Positions 6,787 through 14,763 of a stretch of DNA of 24,470 nt are shown piece by piece. Location: positions 1 to 24,470 of the forward strand of contig DAINBU010000072.1 in NCBI GenBank assembly GCA_036732755.1, given 5' to 3'. Source of the stretch: DASRRB01 sp036732755. Its GTDB lineage: Bacteria > Planctomycetota > B15-G4 > SIAN01. A program made the translations under genes and the position numbers. The notes below the pieces were generated by a model, which saw nothing but the letters and a program-made list of their open reading frames with translations, did no database searches and was not told where the DNA came from. How positions within the stretch are numbered: the first letter of the stretch is position 1; every line of letters starts with the position of its first letter.

Positions 6787-9145
6787 GCTCGCCTCCGTCC
6801 TCGCGCTCTGCTCCGTCCTCGCGCTTCGCCCGGCCCCGAACGCGGGCGACGACGTCGCCGTCCAGCTGCGCTCCGCGAAGGTCGACGAGCGGCTCGCGGC
6901 CGTCGAGTCGATCCGCAAGGACGGCGCGAAGGACGCCGAGTCGCTCCTGCGAGGAGCCCTGAAAGACGCCGACTGGGAGGTGGTGGAGAAGGCGGCGGGC
7001 GCGCTCGCGGAGCGCGGCACCGCAGCGAGCGCCGACGCGCTCGGCAAGATCGCGCTCGACGCGCCGGCGCGGCGCCTGCGCCTCGCGGCGGCGCGCGCGA
7101 TGGCGAAGCTCGACCCCGCGGCGGCGGCGGCCGCGTTCGTGCGCGGCGCGAAGCTCGACTCGCCCGGCGCGATCGCGACCTTCGCGAAGGGGACGCGCCA
7201 GCCGGCGCAGATCCTCGCCATCGACGCGATGGCGAACACGGTCGACCTCTGCGGCGACCCGGTGCGCACCGCGATGGCGGCGGCGGTCTCCGACAAGGAG
7301 GACGCCTACATCCGCTCGCTCGCGGCGGTCGGCCTGAGCGTCTTCCCCGCCGACGAGCGCGCGAAGCGGCTGAAGGCGTGCCTCGAGGACGAGTATTCCG
7401 AGGTCGCGTGCACGGCGCTCGACGCAGTGCGCGCGCGGCCCGAAGCGGCGCTGCTGCCGGTGCTGGTCGAGGCGCTGGTACGCAAGGATCTGCGGCGCGT
7501 CGTCGAGCGCCACTTGCTCGACGCGCTGGTCGCGCAGCTCGCGGCGGCGCCGGCGGACGGCCGCGCGGAGCTCGCGAAGCCGCTGCTCGACACGCTGAAG
7601 AGCGCGAAGGGGCCGGCGCGCGTGCGCGCGGTGCGGGCGGTCGGGCGCTGCGCGGCGAAGCCGGCGGGCGACGCGCCCGCGGGGCTCGCGGCCGACGCGG
7701 CGACGGAGGCGCTCGCGCCGCTCGCGAAGGAAACCGACGAGGCGACGCGCGCGGCGGCGCTGCACGCGCTCGCGCAGGTCGGGAGCGACGCGTCTCTCGC
7801 GGCGGTCGCTACGGCGGCGCGCGAGGACAAGGTCGCGCGCGTGCGCGACGTAGCGCTGCGCGGGCTGCTCTCGGCGCGCGGAATCCAGGACCCGGCGACA
7901 CGCGAGGTGGTGAACGCGCTCGCGAACGACGCTGTCGCCGAGGTGCGCGAGGACGCGCTGGTCGCGCTCGGCTCGCCCGATGCCAAGGGCGCAGTCGAGC
8001 TCCTCGCGGAGAAGCTGAAGGACCCGGCGTGGGAGGTCGTCGTAGCGGCGGCGGTCGCGCTCGGCCGCACGCGCGACCCCGCGGCGCAGGTGCCGCTCGA
8101 GACGCTGCTCGCGAGCAAGGACTGGAAGGTCGCGAGCGCCGGGCTCGCCGGGCTGGGGCAGTTGCGGCAGAAGGCGGCGGTCGCGCGCCTGATCGAGGGG
8201 CTGCGCTCGAAGAGCGCGACGGCGCGCATGACGTCGCTCGACCAGCTGCGCCGCCTCACCCCCGACAAGGTCGGCGCCAAGGAACAGTCCTGGAAGGACT
8301 GGTGGCAGAAGAAGTCGGCGACCTTCGAATTCCCCGCGCCTCCGAAGAAGGGCGACGCCGAGCGCGACGACGACCTCGCCTCGGCGTGGGCCGACCTCGA
8401 CGTCCTTTGCTTCCAGGGCCGCTTCGAGAAGGTGGAGAAGCTGCTCGACGCGCTGAAGATCGTCCACCGCGACACGAAGACCGGCGCGCTCGAGGACGCG
8501 GGCGTGACGCCGTTCGGGGTGGTCGTCGTCAGCTGCGCCGGCGACGCGCTCCCGCCCGACCTCGAGCAGCTGCGCTGGTTCGTGCACGCCGGCGGGCTGC
8601 TGGTCTGCTCGTGCAAGGCGTTCGTGAACCAGGCGGCCGAGATCCGGCACGGCTTCGTGCGGCAGCTGACGAACAAGGGGGACGCGCTCGACCTGGTCGC
8701 CGTCGACGCCTGCCGAGTCGACGAGGTTTCTGCGACCGTGTTCCGGGAGGCGACGCGGCCGCGCTTCGCGCTCGTCGACGCCCCGATGATCGACGTGGTC
8801 GACGCGGAGCGGGTCGACGCGTTGGTCGACAGCGCGGAGTGCGAGTCGGAGTGGGACGGCGGCACCCTCCTCGCCACCTGGACGATCGGCCACGGCCGCG
8901 TCGTCGCCTGCGCGAGCCACCTCGACGCGCCCGGCCTCGTCTGCCAGCAGGCGCCCCCCATGAAGGACACGCCCGATCGCATGGGCTTCGCGCTCGACTC
9001 GATGGACTACGGCTACGCCGACCTGCGCGCGATCCCGGCCGAGATCTGGAAGAGCGGCAACAAGAGCGCCGACGAGGCGCGCGACCTCGGACCGATCCGC
9101 TACGTGAGTGGCCTCGTCCGCCGCCACCGCCGCGCGCAGGAGTGA
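6773..9145 (+). CDS. Secreted HEAT-repeat protein with amidotransferase-like C-terminal domain (paralogue 1)
   Basis: A 790-residue exported protein. Residues 1-25 are a Sec-type signal peptide (RRR, hydrophobic core, then NAG). Residues about 26-500 are Ala/Leu/Glu-rich helical repeats of HEAT/PBS-lyase type, for example KDADWEVVEKAAGALAERG and KDPAWEVVVAAAVALGRTRD. A conserved SWKDWWQKK bridge near 503-511 leads to a domain (about 541-790) with a class-I-glutamine-amidotransferase-like pattern: VVVVSCAGDALPPDLEQLRW, then HAGGLLVCSC. No Cys-His-Glu catalytic triad is evident, so enzymatic activity is doubtful. The start has GAGGA 8 bases upstream and lies inside the terC 3' end. It closely resembles the protein encoded at 11149-13503 over its whole length. 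A periplasmic or envelope scaffold role is plausible but unproven. Confidence 0.88.
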   Translation: MRRRELASVLALCSVLALRPAPNAGDDVAVQLRSAKVDERLAAVESIRKDGAKDAESLLRGALKDADWEVVEKAAGALAERGTAASADALGKIALDAPARRLRLAAARAMAKLDPAAAAAAFVRGAKLDSPGAIATFAKGTRQPAQILAIDAMANTVDLCGDPVRTAMAAAVSDKEDAYIRSLAAVGLSVFPADERAKRLKACLEDEYSEVACTALDAVRARPEAALLPVLVEALVRKDLRRVVERHLLDALVAQLAAAPADGRAELAKPLLDTLKSAKGPARVRAVRAVGRCAAKPAGDAPAGLAADAATEALAPLAKETDEATRAAALHALAQVGSDASLAAVATAAREDKVARVRDVALRGLLSARGIQDPATREVVNALANDAVAEVREDALVALGSPDAKGAVELLAEKLKDPAWEVVVAAAVALGRTRDPAAQVPLETLLASKDWKVASAGLAGLGQLRQKAAVARLIEGLRSKSATARMTSLDQLRRLTPDKVGAKEQSWKDWWQKKSATFEFPAPPKKGDAERDDDLASAWADLDVLCFQGRFEKVEKLLDALKIVHRDTKTGALEDAGVTPFGVVVVSCAGDALPPDLEQLRWFVHAGGLLVCSCKAFVNQAAEIRHGFVRQLTNKGDALDLVAVDACRVDEVSATVFREATRPRFALVDAPMIDVVDAERVDALVDSAECESEWDGGTLLATWTIGHGRVVACASHLDAPGLVCQQAPPMKDTPDRMGFALDSMDYGYADLRAIPAEIWKSGNKSADEARDLGPIRYVSGLVRRHRRAQE

Positions 9146-9190
9146 GCGCACGCGCCTCGCGCCTCGCGCCTCATGTCTCGCGCCTGGCGG
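9146..9190. repeat. Short CGCGCCT-type tandem repeat between convergent genes
   Basis: The 45 bases between the HEAT gene stop and the FG-GAP gene stop contain three near-consecutive copies of a ctcgcgc-like unit (about 9156-9171), with a further copy after a short interruption. No hairpin followed by a T-run is seen, so a classical terminator is not supported on either strand. Confidence 0.4.
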
Positions 9191-11038
9191 CTACTGGATC
9201 ACGAGGTGCGCGCAGTTGGTCCAGGCGCCCGACTTGCCCGCGCCGACGAGCTGCGGGCCGGCGAGCGACTGGAACAGGACCTCGACGCTGACGAGCGCGG
9301 GGTCATTGGGGATCGTGAAGTCGAGGTCGAACTCGTCCGTCCCCTGGTGGACGATGAACTCGACCACGAACGGGCTCACCGCGAGCACGCCCTCGAACGG
9401 GTGGATCGGGATCGAGACTTCGGGCGCCTGGCCGAGCACGCCGAGCAGCCAGTCGTTCTGCGCGCAGAACGTCCGCTGCGTGAAGCTCCCGCCCAGGAAG
9501 TCGTCGCCCTCGAGGAGCGTCGCCGGCGTCGCCGCGAACGCGCCCGCCGCCGCCGTGCTCCCCGCGTCGTGGCTCACGCCGACGTCGAGCGGGCCGCTCG
9601 CCGTCGCCGGCGTCACGCAAGTGATCGTCGCGTCGTCGACGACCACGACGCCCGTCGCCGCGGCGCCGCCGAACGTCACCTGCAGCGAGTTCGCGAGCGC
9701 GAAGCCGCTGCCGAGCAGCGTGACCGCGGTCCCGCCGTGGTGGTCGCCGCGCACCGGCGCGACCGACGCGAGCGTCGGCGGAGAGCGGAACGCGTAGACG
9801 ATCGCGGCGCCGGCGCCATTCTCGTTGGGCAGTCCGACCACGAGATCGGTGAAGCCGTCGAGGTCGAGGTCGCCCGCGACGGAGAGGCCGTTGTAGTCGG
9901 CGGCGCCGCCGCCGCCGCGAATGTCGACGAGCTTCTGGTCCGAGCGCACGTCGAAGAGGCTCAACTTCTCGACGAGCGACGAGTCGTAGCGCGCGAGCGC
10001 CATGTCGGGATCGCCGTCGCCGTCCGCGTCGAATCCGGGGCCGAACCGGTAGCCGAACTGCGCGGAGGCCCAGTCGCCGTGGATCGCGCCGAGCTTCGCA
10101 CCGTCGACGGCGGAGAAGAACTGCACCTGCCCCGCGACGTTCGGTCCCGCCCCCGGCGCTCCGACCGCGACGTCGTCGAAGCCGTCGCCGTCGTAGTCGC
10201 CGCCGTTCGCGATCCAGACGGCGAACACGTCGCCCACGTCACCCATCACGCTCCAGAGCTCGCTGCCCGTGCGGCACGAGAGGAGCGTCACGCGGCCGTA
10301 CTTCCCGGCGGCGCTTTCATGCGGTGACGAAACGGCGACCTCGCGGATGCCGTCGCCGTCGACGTCGGGCATGCGCACGACCTGGAGGCCGAGGTCGAAG
10401 CCTTTCACCGGCGCGTCGAAGACCCAGAAGGTGGTCCCGTCGGCGCCGCTGGTGAGCTCGACGCGGCCGCCCTGCACGAGGCCGCCCTTCACCTTGTTCA
10501 CGATGAAATCGCCGATCCCGTCGCCGTCGACGTCGTCGACGTGAGCGAGTTGCGAGCCCCACGACTTGCCCGAGCCGAAGCCCAGCTTCGACCAGATCAG
10601 CGCACCGGTCGCGCCCGAGTGGACGTAGAGCTTGCCGCAGTCGATCTGCTGGACGGAATCGAAGTAGCCCGGCGAGCCCACCACGTAGTCGTCGATCCCG
10701 TCGCCGTCGACGTCACCGAGCCGCTCGACCGCCATCCCCATGAAGGCCTGGACCGACTCGCCGTCGTGGCGGCGCAGCTCGCTGCCATCGAGGCCCGAGT
10801 GGATCGTCGCCGAGCCGACGGTCTGGTCGTAGTGGGCACCGATCAGGAGGTCGTCGCGCCCGTCGCCGTCGACGTCGCCGACGACGACCGAGGCGCCGCC
10901 GAAGAAGCTGTTCAGCGGGCCGTCGGCCCGGACGATCTCGCGCACCTGCGCGGACGCGGACGCGGGCGCGGCCGCGGCGAGCCACAGGGCCGTGCACGCG
11001 GAGGCGACGACGGGCGAAGGGTCGGCGACGCGGGCCAT
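9191..11038 (-). CDS. Secreted seven-bladed FG-GAP (integrin-alpha-like) propeller protein with IPT/TIG domain
   Basis: A 615-residue exported protein with a signal peptide at residues 1-31 (AAAAPASASA, then QVR). Seven calcium-loop motifs of the DxDxDG type occur at about residues 55, 109, 169, 225, 281, 337 and 390, for example DVDGDGRDD and DYDGDGFDD. The count matches one complete seven-bladed beta-propeller. Residues about 420-505 look like an IPT/TIG immunoglobulin-like domain (PTLASVAPVRGDHHGGTAVT). The last 110 or so residues form a beta-rich tail ending VGAGKSGAWTNCAHLVIQ, a style I associate with Planctomycetota surface proteins. I chose the ATG at 11038 because GGAG lies 9 bases upstream and the signal peptide follows directly; the frame extends upstream without coding character. 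Binding or adhesion at the cell surface is likely; the ligand is unknown. Confidence 0.88.
   Translation of the reverse strand: MARVADPSPVVASACTALWLAAAAPASASAQVREIVRADGPLNSFFGGASVVVGDVDGDGRDDLLIGAHYDQTVGSATIHSGLDGSELRRHDGESVQAFMGMAVERLGDVDGDGIDDYVVGSPGYFDSVQQIDCGKLYVHSGATGALIWSKLGFGSGKSWGSQLAHVDDVDGDGIGDFIVNKVKGGLVQGGRVELTSGADGTTFWVFDAPVKGFDLGLQVVRMPDVDGDGIREVAVSSPHESAAGKYGRVTLLSCRTGSELWSVMGDVGDVFAVWIANGGDYDGDGFDDVAVGAPGAGPNVAGQVQFFSAVDGAKLGAIHGDWASAQFGYRFGPGFDADGDGDPDMALARYDSSLVEKLSLFDVRSDQKLVDIRGGGGAADYNGLSVAGDLDLDGFTDLVVGLPNENGAGAAIVYAFRSPPTLASVAPVRGDHHGGTAVTLLGSGFALANSLQVTFGGAAATGVVVVDDATITCVTPATASGPLDVGVSHDAGSTAAAGAFAATPATLLEGDDFLGGSFTQRTFCAQNDWLLGVLGQAPEVSIPIHPFEGVLAVSPFVVEFIVHQGTDEFDLDFTIPNDPALVSVEVLFQSLAGPQLVGAGKSGAWTNCAHLVIQ
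10350..10876 (+). repeat. Four copies of a 17-base repeat encoding propeller calcium loops
   Basis: The 17-mer ccgtcgccgtcgacgtc occurs at 10350-10366, 10518-10534, 10698-10714 and 10860-10876. The spacings of 168, 180 and 162 bases equal one propeller blade each. On the minus strand it encodes the core of D-V-D-G-D-G. Diverged copies mark the other blades (around 10013 and 10186). It is a coding repeat that could recombine and change blade number, not a mobile or regulatory element. Confidence 0.75.
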
Positions 11039-11138
11039 CGCGGACTGCTCCTGCGCGGTACCTCGGTCCGGGCCTCGACCGGACGGACGGCCCCTGGCAG
11101 TAGCACACCCCGCCGAAATGAGCAATGCTCCGCGGAGT

Positions 11139-11142
11139 GGAG
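11139..11142 (+). promoter_or_regulatory. Ribosome binding site supporting a TTG start for the second HEAT gene
   Basis: GGAG at 11139-11142 lies 6 bases before the in-frame TTG at 11149. The in-frame ATG at 11125 and GTG at 11137 have no usable site upstream. The 85-110 bases between this gene and the divergent FG-GAP gene must hold both promoters, but no convincing -35/-10 pair stands out. Confidence 0.5.
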
Positions 11143-11148
11143 CCCCGC

Positions 11149-13503
11149 TTGCCCGTCCGCGCGCCGATCCGAATCTTCACCGTCCTCGCCGCCGTCGCCG
11201 CTCTTGCCGCCGGATCCGCGCGCGCGGGTGACGACGTCGCGGCGCAACTGCGCTCGTCCAAGATCGACGAGCGGCTCGGCGCCGTCGAGACGCTCCGGAA
11301 GAACGGCGCGAAGGACGCCGAGTCGCTGTTGCGAAGAGCGCTCAAGGACGCCGACTGGGAGGTGGTCGAGCGCGCCGCCGCGGCGCTCGGCGAGCGCGGG
11401 ACGGCGGCGAGCGCCGAAGCGCTCGTGAAGGTCGCGTTGGACGGCCCGGTGCGCCGCCTGCGGATCGCCGCGGCACGCTCGACGGCGAAGCTCGATCCGG
11501 CGGCGGCCGTGGCCGCGTTCGCGAAGGCGGCGAAGACGAGCGGGCCACCGGAGGTGCGCGCGGTCGATGCGCTCGCCTCGTCGGTCGACTTCCTCGGCGA
11601 AGCGGCGCGCGCGCCGCTGGCGGCGATGCTCGCGACCGAGAACGTCGCGGCGCGCGCGGCCGGCGCCGCGGGCCTGCACGCCTTCGCGAGCGACGAGCGG
11701 ATCAAGCGGCTGAAGGCGTGCCTCGAGGACGCGCACAGCGAGGTCGCCACCGCGGCGCTCGACTCGACGCGCGACCACCCCGACGCGGCGCTGCTGCCGC
11801 TGCTGCTGGGGGCGCTGGCCGGCAAGAACCGGCGCGAGGTCGTCGAGCGGCGCATCGACGCCGCGCTCGTCGCGCTGCTGCAGGCGACGCCCGCCGACGG
11901 ACGTGCCGCGCTCGCGGCTGCGATGTTCGACGCGCTCAAGGGCACGAGCGGGCAGGAGCGCGCGCGCGTGGTGCGCATGCTCGGCCGGTGCGCGGCGAAG
12001 CCGCCGACCGCGGCGCCGTGCATCCCCGCCGAGACGGCGGTCTCCGCCTTCACGATGCTGCTCGCCTCGGCGAGCGACGACGTGCGCGCCGCGACGGTGC
12101 GCGCTCTCTCTCAGGTCGGCAGCGACGCGGCGCTCGACGCGGTCGCCGGCGTGGCACGGGGCGACCGCTCCGGCCGCGTGCGCGACGTCGCGCTGCGCGA
12201 CCTCCTGGCGGCGCGCGGAGTCGGGCACGCGGCGACGCGCGAGCTCGTGAACGCGCTCGCAGAGGACCCCGACGTCGACGTGCGCGAGGACGCGCTCGTC
12301 GCGCTCGGCTCGCCCGACGCGAAGGGCGCCGTCGAGCTGCTCACGACGCATCTGAAGGACCCGACCTGGGAGGTCGCGGTCGCGGCGGCCGTCTCGCTCG
12401 GCAAGACGCATGATCCCGCGGCGCTGGCGCCGCTCGAGGCGCTGCTCGCCCACAAGGACTGGAGGTACTCCAGCGCGGCGCTGGTCGGCCTCGGCCACCT
12501 GCAGCAGAAGGCGGCGGTCGCACGGCTCATCGAGGGGCTGCACTCCCGCAGCGCGACCGCGAAGCTCACGGCGTACGAGTTCCTGCGCCGGCTCACCAAC
12601 GACAAGGTCGGCAACAAGGAAGCGGCCTGGAAGGAGTGGTGGCAGAAGCACGCGGCCGCCTACCAGTTCGTCGACGCGGCGGCGCTCGCGAAGAACGCGC
12701 AGAAGTACGGCTACGCCGCCGACCCCGCCGGCTACGGGCGGATGTACCAGGACCTCGACGTCCTCTGCTTCCAGAGCCGCGGCGACCACATCGAGAAGCT
12801 GCTCGACGCGCTCAAGATCGCGCATCGCGACACGCGTTCGGGCGTGGTCGAGGAGGCGGGCGTGTCGCCGTTCGGCGTCTACGTCGCGAACTGCACCGGC
12901 GAGGCGCAGCCGCCCGACCTCGACCAGGTGCGCTGGTTCGTCCACACCGGCGGCTACCTGTTCTGCTCGTGCTGGGCGCTGACCTATCACGCCGCCGAGG
13001 TGCGGCCCGGCTTCGCGCGCCAGCTCCCGACGCGCGTGCAGGTGCTCGACCTCGTCACCGCCGAGCCGTGCCGCGAGAGCCCCTACCTCACCGGCGTCTT
13101 CGAGCCGGGGACGCGTCCGCGCTACTCGCTCTCCGGAGCGCACCTGATCGACGTGCTCGACCCGGAGCGGGTCGAGGTGCTGATCGACAGCCCCGAGTGC
13201 GAGTCGCGCTGGGGTGGCGGCAACCTCGCAGCGTGGTGGTCCGTCGGCCACGGACTGATCCTCGACAGCGCCAACCACTTCGACCTGCAGGGGCTGGGCT
13301 ACGAGCTCGCCCCGAAGATGAAGGACGCCGCCGACCGGATCGCCTACGCGATCGACACCATGGGGCTCCGCTACGCCGACGTGCGCGCGATCCCGAACGA
13401 CGTCTGGAAGAGCGGCACCAAGAGCGCCGAGGACGTGCGCGACCTCTCGATGTTCCGCTTCCTCACGAACTTCGTCCGCCGCAAGCGGATCGCGGGGGCC
13501 TGA
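11149..13503 (+). CDS. Secreted HEAT-repeat protein with amidotransferase-like C-terminal domain (paralogue 2)
   Basis: About 784 residues from the TTG start (792 from the ATG at 11125). The TTG gives a compact signal peptide (PVRAPIRIFTVLAAVAAL, then SARA-GDD) whose length before the GDD mark matches paralogue 1, and it has the better ribosome site. HEAT-type helical repeats cover roughly residues 27-490, then an AWKEWWQKH bridge. The C-terminal domain follows from about residue 535 and is amidotransferase-like (VYVANCTGEAQPPDLDQVRW, then HTGGYLFCSC). The sequence matches paralogue 1 throughout, with shared runs such as EDALVALGSPDAKGAVELL. The bridge-to-domain linker is longer and Tyr-rich here. 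The stop abuts the GTG of the transporter gene, so it probably heads the sugar-acid-type operon. A possible role is an exported companion of the uptake system; this is inference. Confidence 0.87.
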   Translation: MPVRAPIRIFTVLAAVAALAAGSARAGDDVAAQLRSSKIDERLGAVETLRKNGAKDAESLLRRALKDADWEVVERAAAALGERGTAASAEALVKVALDGPVRRLRIAAARSTAKLDPAAAVAAFAKAAKTSGPPEVRAVDALASSVDFLGEAARAPLAAMLATENVAARAAGAAGLHAFASDERIKRLKACLEDAHSEVATAALDSTRDHPDAALLPLLLGALAGKNRREVVERRIDAALVALLQATPADGRAALAAAMFDALKGTSGQERARVVRMLGRCAAKPPTAAPCIPAETAVSAFTMLLASASDDVRAATVRALSQVGSDAALDAVAGVARGDRSGRVRDVALRDLLAARGVGHAATRELVNALAEDPDVDVREDALVALGSPDAKGAVELLTTHLKDPTWEVAVAAAVSLGKTHDPAALAPLEALLAHKDWRYSSAALVGLGHLQQKAAVARLIEGLHSRSATAKLTAYEFLRRLTNDKVGNKEAAWKEWWQKHAAAYQFVDAAALAKNAQKYGYAADPAGYGRMYQDLDVLCFQSRGDHIEKLLDALKIAHRDTRSGVVEEAGVSPFGVYVANCTGEAQPPDLDQVRWFVHTGGYLFCSCWALTYHAAEVRPGFARQLPTRVQVLDLVTAEPCRESPYLTGVFEPGTRPRYSLSGAHLIDVLDPERVEVLIDSPECESRWGGGNLAAWWSVGHGLILDSANHFDLQGLGYELAPKMKDAADRIAYAIDTMGLRYADVRAIPNDVWKSGTKSAEDVRDLSMFRFLTNFVRRKRIAGA

Positions 13504-14763
13504 GTGCCCGCGCGCGCGCCGATCCGGAACCTGCGCTTCTGGATCCTCGCGCTGCTCTTCGCGTCGACGCTGGTCAACTACGTCGACCGCCAGGTCCTCT
13601 CGCTGCTGAAGCCGACGCTGTCGAAGGAGTTCGACTGGAACGAGAAGACCTACGCCGCGATCGTCATGGCCTTCCAGGTGGCCTATGCGATCGCGCAGAC
13701 CGGCTCGGGCTGGGTCATCGACCGGATCGGCACGCGGCTCGGGATGGCGCTGACCGTCACGGTCTGGTCGCTCGCCGGGATCGCGACGGCCTTCGCGCGC
13801 GGCGTCGTCTCGTTCGGCGTCTGCCGCTTCTTCCTCGGGCTCGGCGAGGCGGGCAACTGGCCCGGATCGACCAAGGCGACGCGCGAGTGGTTCGAGCCCA
13901 GGGACCGCGCCTTCGCGACCGGCGTCTGGAACACCGGTTCGGCGACCGGCGCCATCGTCGCCGGCTTCATGGTCCCGCCGCTGGCGAACCGGTACGGCTG
14001 GCCGTCGGCCTTCGTCGCGACCGGCGTGCTCGGCTTCGTCTGGCTGGCCGCGTGGCTCGCCTTCTATCGCCGCCCGGCCGACGCCGACGCGCGCGACCTC
14101 GCGGAAGAGGCGGGCACCGACGCGGTCGCCGCGGCGCGCTGGTCGTCGCTGCTGAAGCAGCGCGAAGTCTGGGCGCTGATCGTCGCCCGCTTCGTCTCCG
14201 ACCCGGTCTGGTGGTTCTACATCTTCTGGCTGCCGGGCTACCTGGCCGACCAGCGCGGCATGACGCTCCTGAAAGTGGGCGCGCTCACGTCGATCCCGTG
14301 GATCGCGGCCGACCTCGGCAGCGTCGCGGGCGGCTGCCTCTCGAGCTGGCTGATCCGTCGCGGCTTCGAGGTCGTGCGCGCGCGCAAGGTCGTGATGGTG
14401 ATCGCCGCCTGCCTCATGCCGTGCGGCCTCTTCGCGGTGCGCGCGGAGGCGTCGTGGCTGCTGATGACGCTGGTCAGCGTCGCGACCTTCGGCCACCAGT
14501 TCTGGGCGAGCAGCATCCTGACCCTCCCCGCCGACCTCTTCCGCGGCCGCGTGGTCGCGTCGTGCTCGGGGCTCACCGGCACCGGCGCGACCATCGGCGG
14601 CATCCTCGCGACGAGCCTGACCGGCCGCTTCGTCGACGCGCACCACAGTTACACTGCCATCTTCACGTGGGCCGGGCTGATGCACCCGCTCGCGGCGGTG
14701 GTGATCCTGCTATTGATCCGGCGCCGCCCCGACGCGACCCCTTCGACATCGGGATCCGCATGA
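13504..14763 (+). CDS. MFS transporter, anion:cation symporter (hexuronate/sugar-acid) type
   Basis: A 419-residue inner-membrane permease with about 12 helices. Its first helix carries the ACS-family mark LVNYVDRQVLSLLKPTLSKE, followed by a loop with DRIGTRLG (MFS motif A region) and the FFLGLGEAGNWPGSTKATRE segment characteristic of hexuronate/glucarate-type members. The GTG start directly follows the TGA of the HEAT gene with no gap, and the end overlaps the next start by 4 bases. Known relatives import glucuronate, galacturonate, glucarate or galactonate with protons. The enolase-superfamily and DHDPS-like neighbours support a sugar-acid or related substrate, but the exact compound cannot be read. 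Confidence 0.93.
   Translation: MPARAPIRNLRFWILALLFASTLVNYVDRQVLSLLKPTLSKEFDWNEKTYAAIVMAFQVAYAIAQTGSGWVIDRIGTRLGMALTVTVWSLAGIATAFARGVVSFGVCRFFLGLGEAGNWPGSTKATREWFEPRDRAFATGVWNTGSATGAIVAGFMVPPLANRYGWPSAFVATGVLGFVWLAAWLAFYRRPADADARDLAEEAGTDAVAAARWSSLLKQREVWALIVARFVSDPVWWFYIFWLPGYLADQRGMTLLKVGALTSIPWIAADLGSVAGGCLSSWLIRRGFEVVRARKVVMVIAACLMPCGLFAVRAEASWLLMTLVSVATFGHQFWASSILTLPADLFRGRVVASCSGLTGTGATIGGILATSLTGRFVDAHHSYTAIFTWAGLMHPLAAVVILLLIRRRPDATPSTSGSA

Noticed and set aside
6572..9151. 859-codon minus-strand open frame opposite the first HEAT gene
   Set aside because: Antisense shadow with no signal peptide, domains or ribosome site.
10912..14685. 1257-codon minus-strand open frame
   Set aside because: Shadow of the HEAT and MFS genes; the translation is Arg/His/Glu-rich with no domains and is produced by the high-GC third positions.
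12636..14759. Upstream extension of the enolase-superfamily frame
   Set aside because: It overlaps the HEAT and MFS genes in another frame; the ATG at 14760 with a 4-base overlap gives the proper N-terminus.
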